Shown: positions 7,074 to 8,151 of the stretch, piece after piece
Layout: each line of letters opens with the position of its first letter
Position numbering within the stretch: the stretch's first letter is position 1
Origin: Phycisphaerales bacterium UBA7708
Lineage (GTDB): Bacteria > Planctomycetota > Phycisphaerae > Sedimentisphaerales > Anaerohalosphaeraceae
Length of the DNA: 8,151 nucleotides
Assembly: GCA_002482415.1 (NCBI GenBank)
Contig: DLFY01000174.1
Span: 218 to 8,368, forward strand
Direction: 5' to 3'
Translations under genes and position numbers: made by a program
The notes under the pieces: generated by a model
The model's input: the letters and a program-made list of their open reading frames with translations, nothing else
What the model was told of the DNA's origin: nothing
Database searches by the model: none

Positions 7074-7125
7074 CGGCGAATCGGCACCACCCTCAACACG
7101 GTTAAGGATGTATGCCGAATTGCCG
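7074..7125 (-). repeat. Long near-perfect hairpin in the exchanger leader
   Basis: Outer arms 7074-7086 and 7113-7125 match as inverted repeats at 11 of 13 positions. Inner arms 7088-7097 and 7101-7110 continue the pairing around a 3-nt loop (7098-7100), with only a small internal asymmetry (one base against two). As minus-strand RNA I count 19 Watson-Crick pairs plus 2 G-U pairs and 2 mismatches over 23 positions. As + strand RNA there are 20 pairs and 3 mismatches. It is not a classic terminator, because neither side is followed by a T-run (minus side reads TATTAAAGGG). It could be a leader regulator, an mRNA-stabilising intercistronic structure, or a copy of a dispersed palindromic repeat. 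Confidence 0.7.
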
Positions 7126-7150
7126 CAGATATGTATGTTTCCTGATTTAT

Positions 7151-7624
7151 TTATCGTGCAAAATGTTCCGCTTTCAGGTCCACTTCAATCTGGCCGGGTG
7201 GAAAATCCATCGCGACCGGCTTATTGGTCGGATACACACCCAGCGCCATCAGAATCTTAGACCCAATCGGCTGCTGCTTTTTCCAGTTTTGAAATGCATT
7301 TTCCAATTGTTTCTTCATCGGCAGGTCGTGCTGCACCTCATTAAGGACACTTAAGCCCCCTTCAACCCGTCCGGCCAGCAGCATCGCCGCCGCCAGATTC
7401 AGCTTGGTCGTATCCGACACGCCGGGCTTGATAACTACAGAATTTTTCTGATAAACTGCATCCAATAAAGTCGAAACCGCTTTTTCAGCATTGCCCTGAC
7501 GCATATAGCTCACCGCCAGTGCATTTTGTATCCAGTTCGTTTTTTCCGAGATACCAAGCAAAATCTTTAAGGCATCCCCCGTCTTATTTTCGTTGATTAA
7601 CTGCCCAATCTGTGCAGGGTTCAT
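7151..7624 (-). CDS. Small TPR-like helical repeat protein, function unknown
   Basis: I chose ATG 7624 (157 residues) because GGAG at 7632-7635 lies 7 nt upstream. A longer form would need a TTG at 7648 with no comparable site. Residues about 31-64 (WIQNALAVSYMRQGNAEKAVSTLLDAV) and 73-104 (KLNLAAAMLLAGRVEGGLSVLNEV) have the A/G-A-L spacing of tetratricopeptide helix pairs, and residues 4-24 may be half a further repeat. Such repeats usually mediate protein-protein contacts. The C-terminal 40 residues, with PTNKPVAMDFPPGQIEVDL, form a different, non-repeat tail. There is no signal peptide or membrane segment. The partner is unknown. The gene precedes the exchanger gene by 94 nt in the same direction, with the long hairpin between them. 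I do not recognise a named family. Confidence 0.72.
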   Translation of the reverse strand: MNPAQIGQLINENKTGDALKILLGISEKTNWIQNALAVSYMRQGNAEKAVSTLLDAVYQKNSVVIKPGVSDTTKLNLAAAMLLAGRVEGGLSVLNEVQHDLPMKKQLENAFQNWKKQQPIGSKILMALGVYPTNKPVAMDFPPGQIEVDLKAEHFAR

Positions 7625-7631
7625 AGACTTT

Positions 7632-7635
7632 CTCC
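7632..7635 (-). promoter_or_regulatory. Ribosome binding site deciding the TPR-like gene start
   Basis: GGAG on the minus strand lies 7 nt before ATG 7624. It falls inside the longer TTG-initiated frame and favours the shorter protein. Confidence 0.55.
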
Positions 7636-7668
7636 GTACAAAGTTCAAGTTGAATTTCGGCTATTACA

Positions 7669-7686
7669 TAAAACGCCCTCCGGCGT
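7669..7686 (-). terminator. Short candidate intrinsic terminator after the orphan secreted gene
   Basis: On the minus strand ACGCC (7682-7686) pairs with GGCGT (7673-7677) around a GGAG loop, and the sequence continues into TTTAT. It follows the stop at 7698 by about a dozen bases. The stem is only 5 bp, so termination may be weak and read-through into the TPR-like gene is possible. Confidence 0.35.
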
Positions 7687-7697
7687 ACAGAGAGAGC

Positions 7698-8036
7698 TCA
7701 AATCTGGAGCTGGCAATCCAGTGAAACCAGAGTGGATTCCCGGAGATGAAAGGAAGGACTCAATGTGCGGACCGAACAGCCCGAAACCGCTGTCCGATGA
7801 AAACCCATTACAGGCATGACAACCCAGCCGGACAGGGATAATTCCCCACCCGAACGGATACGCAGTTGCGATTGATCATAGACCACAAGAGGGATGGAAA
7901 TAACAGCAGTGCAAATGCCGGATTCTGAGACTTCATCAGACCTCTGCGCCGACGGACCGGTATGCCCGCCCAGCAGCATCCCGCAAGGCAGCAAAACCGC
8001 CATAAACCATATCATGATTCTGGAATATCGTCTCAT
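7698..8036 (-). CDS. Small exported hypothetical protein (orphan)
   Basis: The start at ATG 8036 gives 112 residues. GAGG at 8046-8049 lies 9 nt upstream and a candidate promoter sits just beyond it. The N-terminus has basic residues (RR at 2-3) and a hydrophobic core (about 8-24, IMIWFMAVLLPCGMLLGG), consistent with a signal peptide or a membrane anchor. C18 lies in LLPC, a poor match to a lipobox, so lipoprotein status is doubtful. The mature part is about 85 residues, rich in Ser, Val and Leu, with three further Cys (C42, C87, C108). Alternating polar and hydrophobic residues (about 42-75) suggest beta strands. I recognise no family. The frame stays open to the window edge, but the upstream part looks non-coding (Arg/Ser-rich). 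Because it is short and has no recognised homologue, it could still be a spurious frame. Confidence 0.5.
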   Translation of the reverse strand: MRRYSRIMIWFMAVLLPCGMLLGGHTGPSAQRSDEVSESGICTAVISIPLVVYDQSQLRIRSGGELSLSGWVVMPVMGFHRTAVSGCSVRTLSPSFHLRESTLVSLDCQLQI

Positions 8037-8059
8037 CTTATCCGGCCTCAATACACGAC

Positions 8060-8087
8060 ACTGTAGCATGCCGGATAGATAAGTCAA
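8060..8087 (-). promoter_or_regulatory. Candidate sigma70-like promoter for the orphan secreted gene
   Basis: On the minus strand TTGACT (8082-8087) is followed after 16 nt by TACAGT (8060-8065). Transcription would start near 8053, about 17 nt before ATG 8036 and just upstream of its GAGG site. The -35 matches consensus at five of six positions and the -10 at four of six. Confidence 0.4.
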
Positions 8088-8151
8088 TCTTTTTCGTCTC
8101 GTATGACTCCGGCTGTTCCGGATGCTACTGTCCCAGACCGCGCACCACACT

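Overview
The window looks like chromosomal DNA from an anaerobic, polysaccharide-using bacterium. Most coding sequence is GC-rich: 60-base lines counted by hand in mntP and the glycosidase gene are about 60-70% G+C. A secreted two-propeller GH43-type glycosidase, a DUF1638 protein (a family I recall near corrinoid methyltransferases) and several lineage-type hypothetical proteins fit Planctomycetota (Phycisphaerae-like) or a related PVC phylum. No rRNA, tRNA or phylogenetic marker is present, so this placement is only an inference.

Left part (1-2179, + strand): three tightly coupled genes. These are the 3' part of a DUF1638 protein gene, a membrane-anchored calcineurin-like metallophosphoesterase (1-nt stop/start overlap) and the MntP manganese exporter (ATGA overlap). 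They look like one operon that begins upstream of the window.

Middle (2203-3553, - strand): a stand-alone AAA+ ATPase of the AAA_14/DUF4143 type, convergent with mntP, followed by a very AT-rich spacer (about 20% G+C) that carries its likely promoter. Both differ sharply in base composition from the flanks, which suggests an acquired gene. The C-terminal nuclease-like motif lacks its usual glutamate (AIK instead of ExK).

Right part (3554-8036, - strand): five genes in one direction. Upstream to downstream these are a small exported orphan protein, a TPR-like protein, a YrbG-type Na+/Ca2+ exchanger (CaCA family), the exported two-domain GH43-like glycosidase, and a small TerB-like protein. 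A long, almost fully paired hairpin sits between the TPR-like gene and the exchanger gene and ends next to the exchanger's ribosome binding site. It is the most distinctive non-coding signal here.

Functionally the window is mostly housekeeping and accessory: cation export (MntP, CaCA), a metal-dependent phosphoesterase, and glycan breakdown. I see no complete new defence or mobile system. The points most worth following up are the hairpin leader, the AT-rich ATPase island with its altered nuclease motif, and the DUF1638-phosphoesterase-MntP operon.
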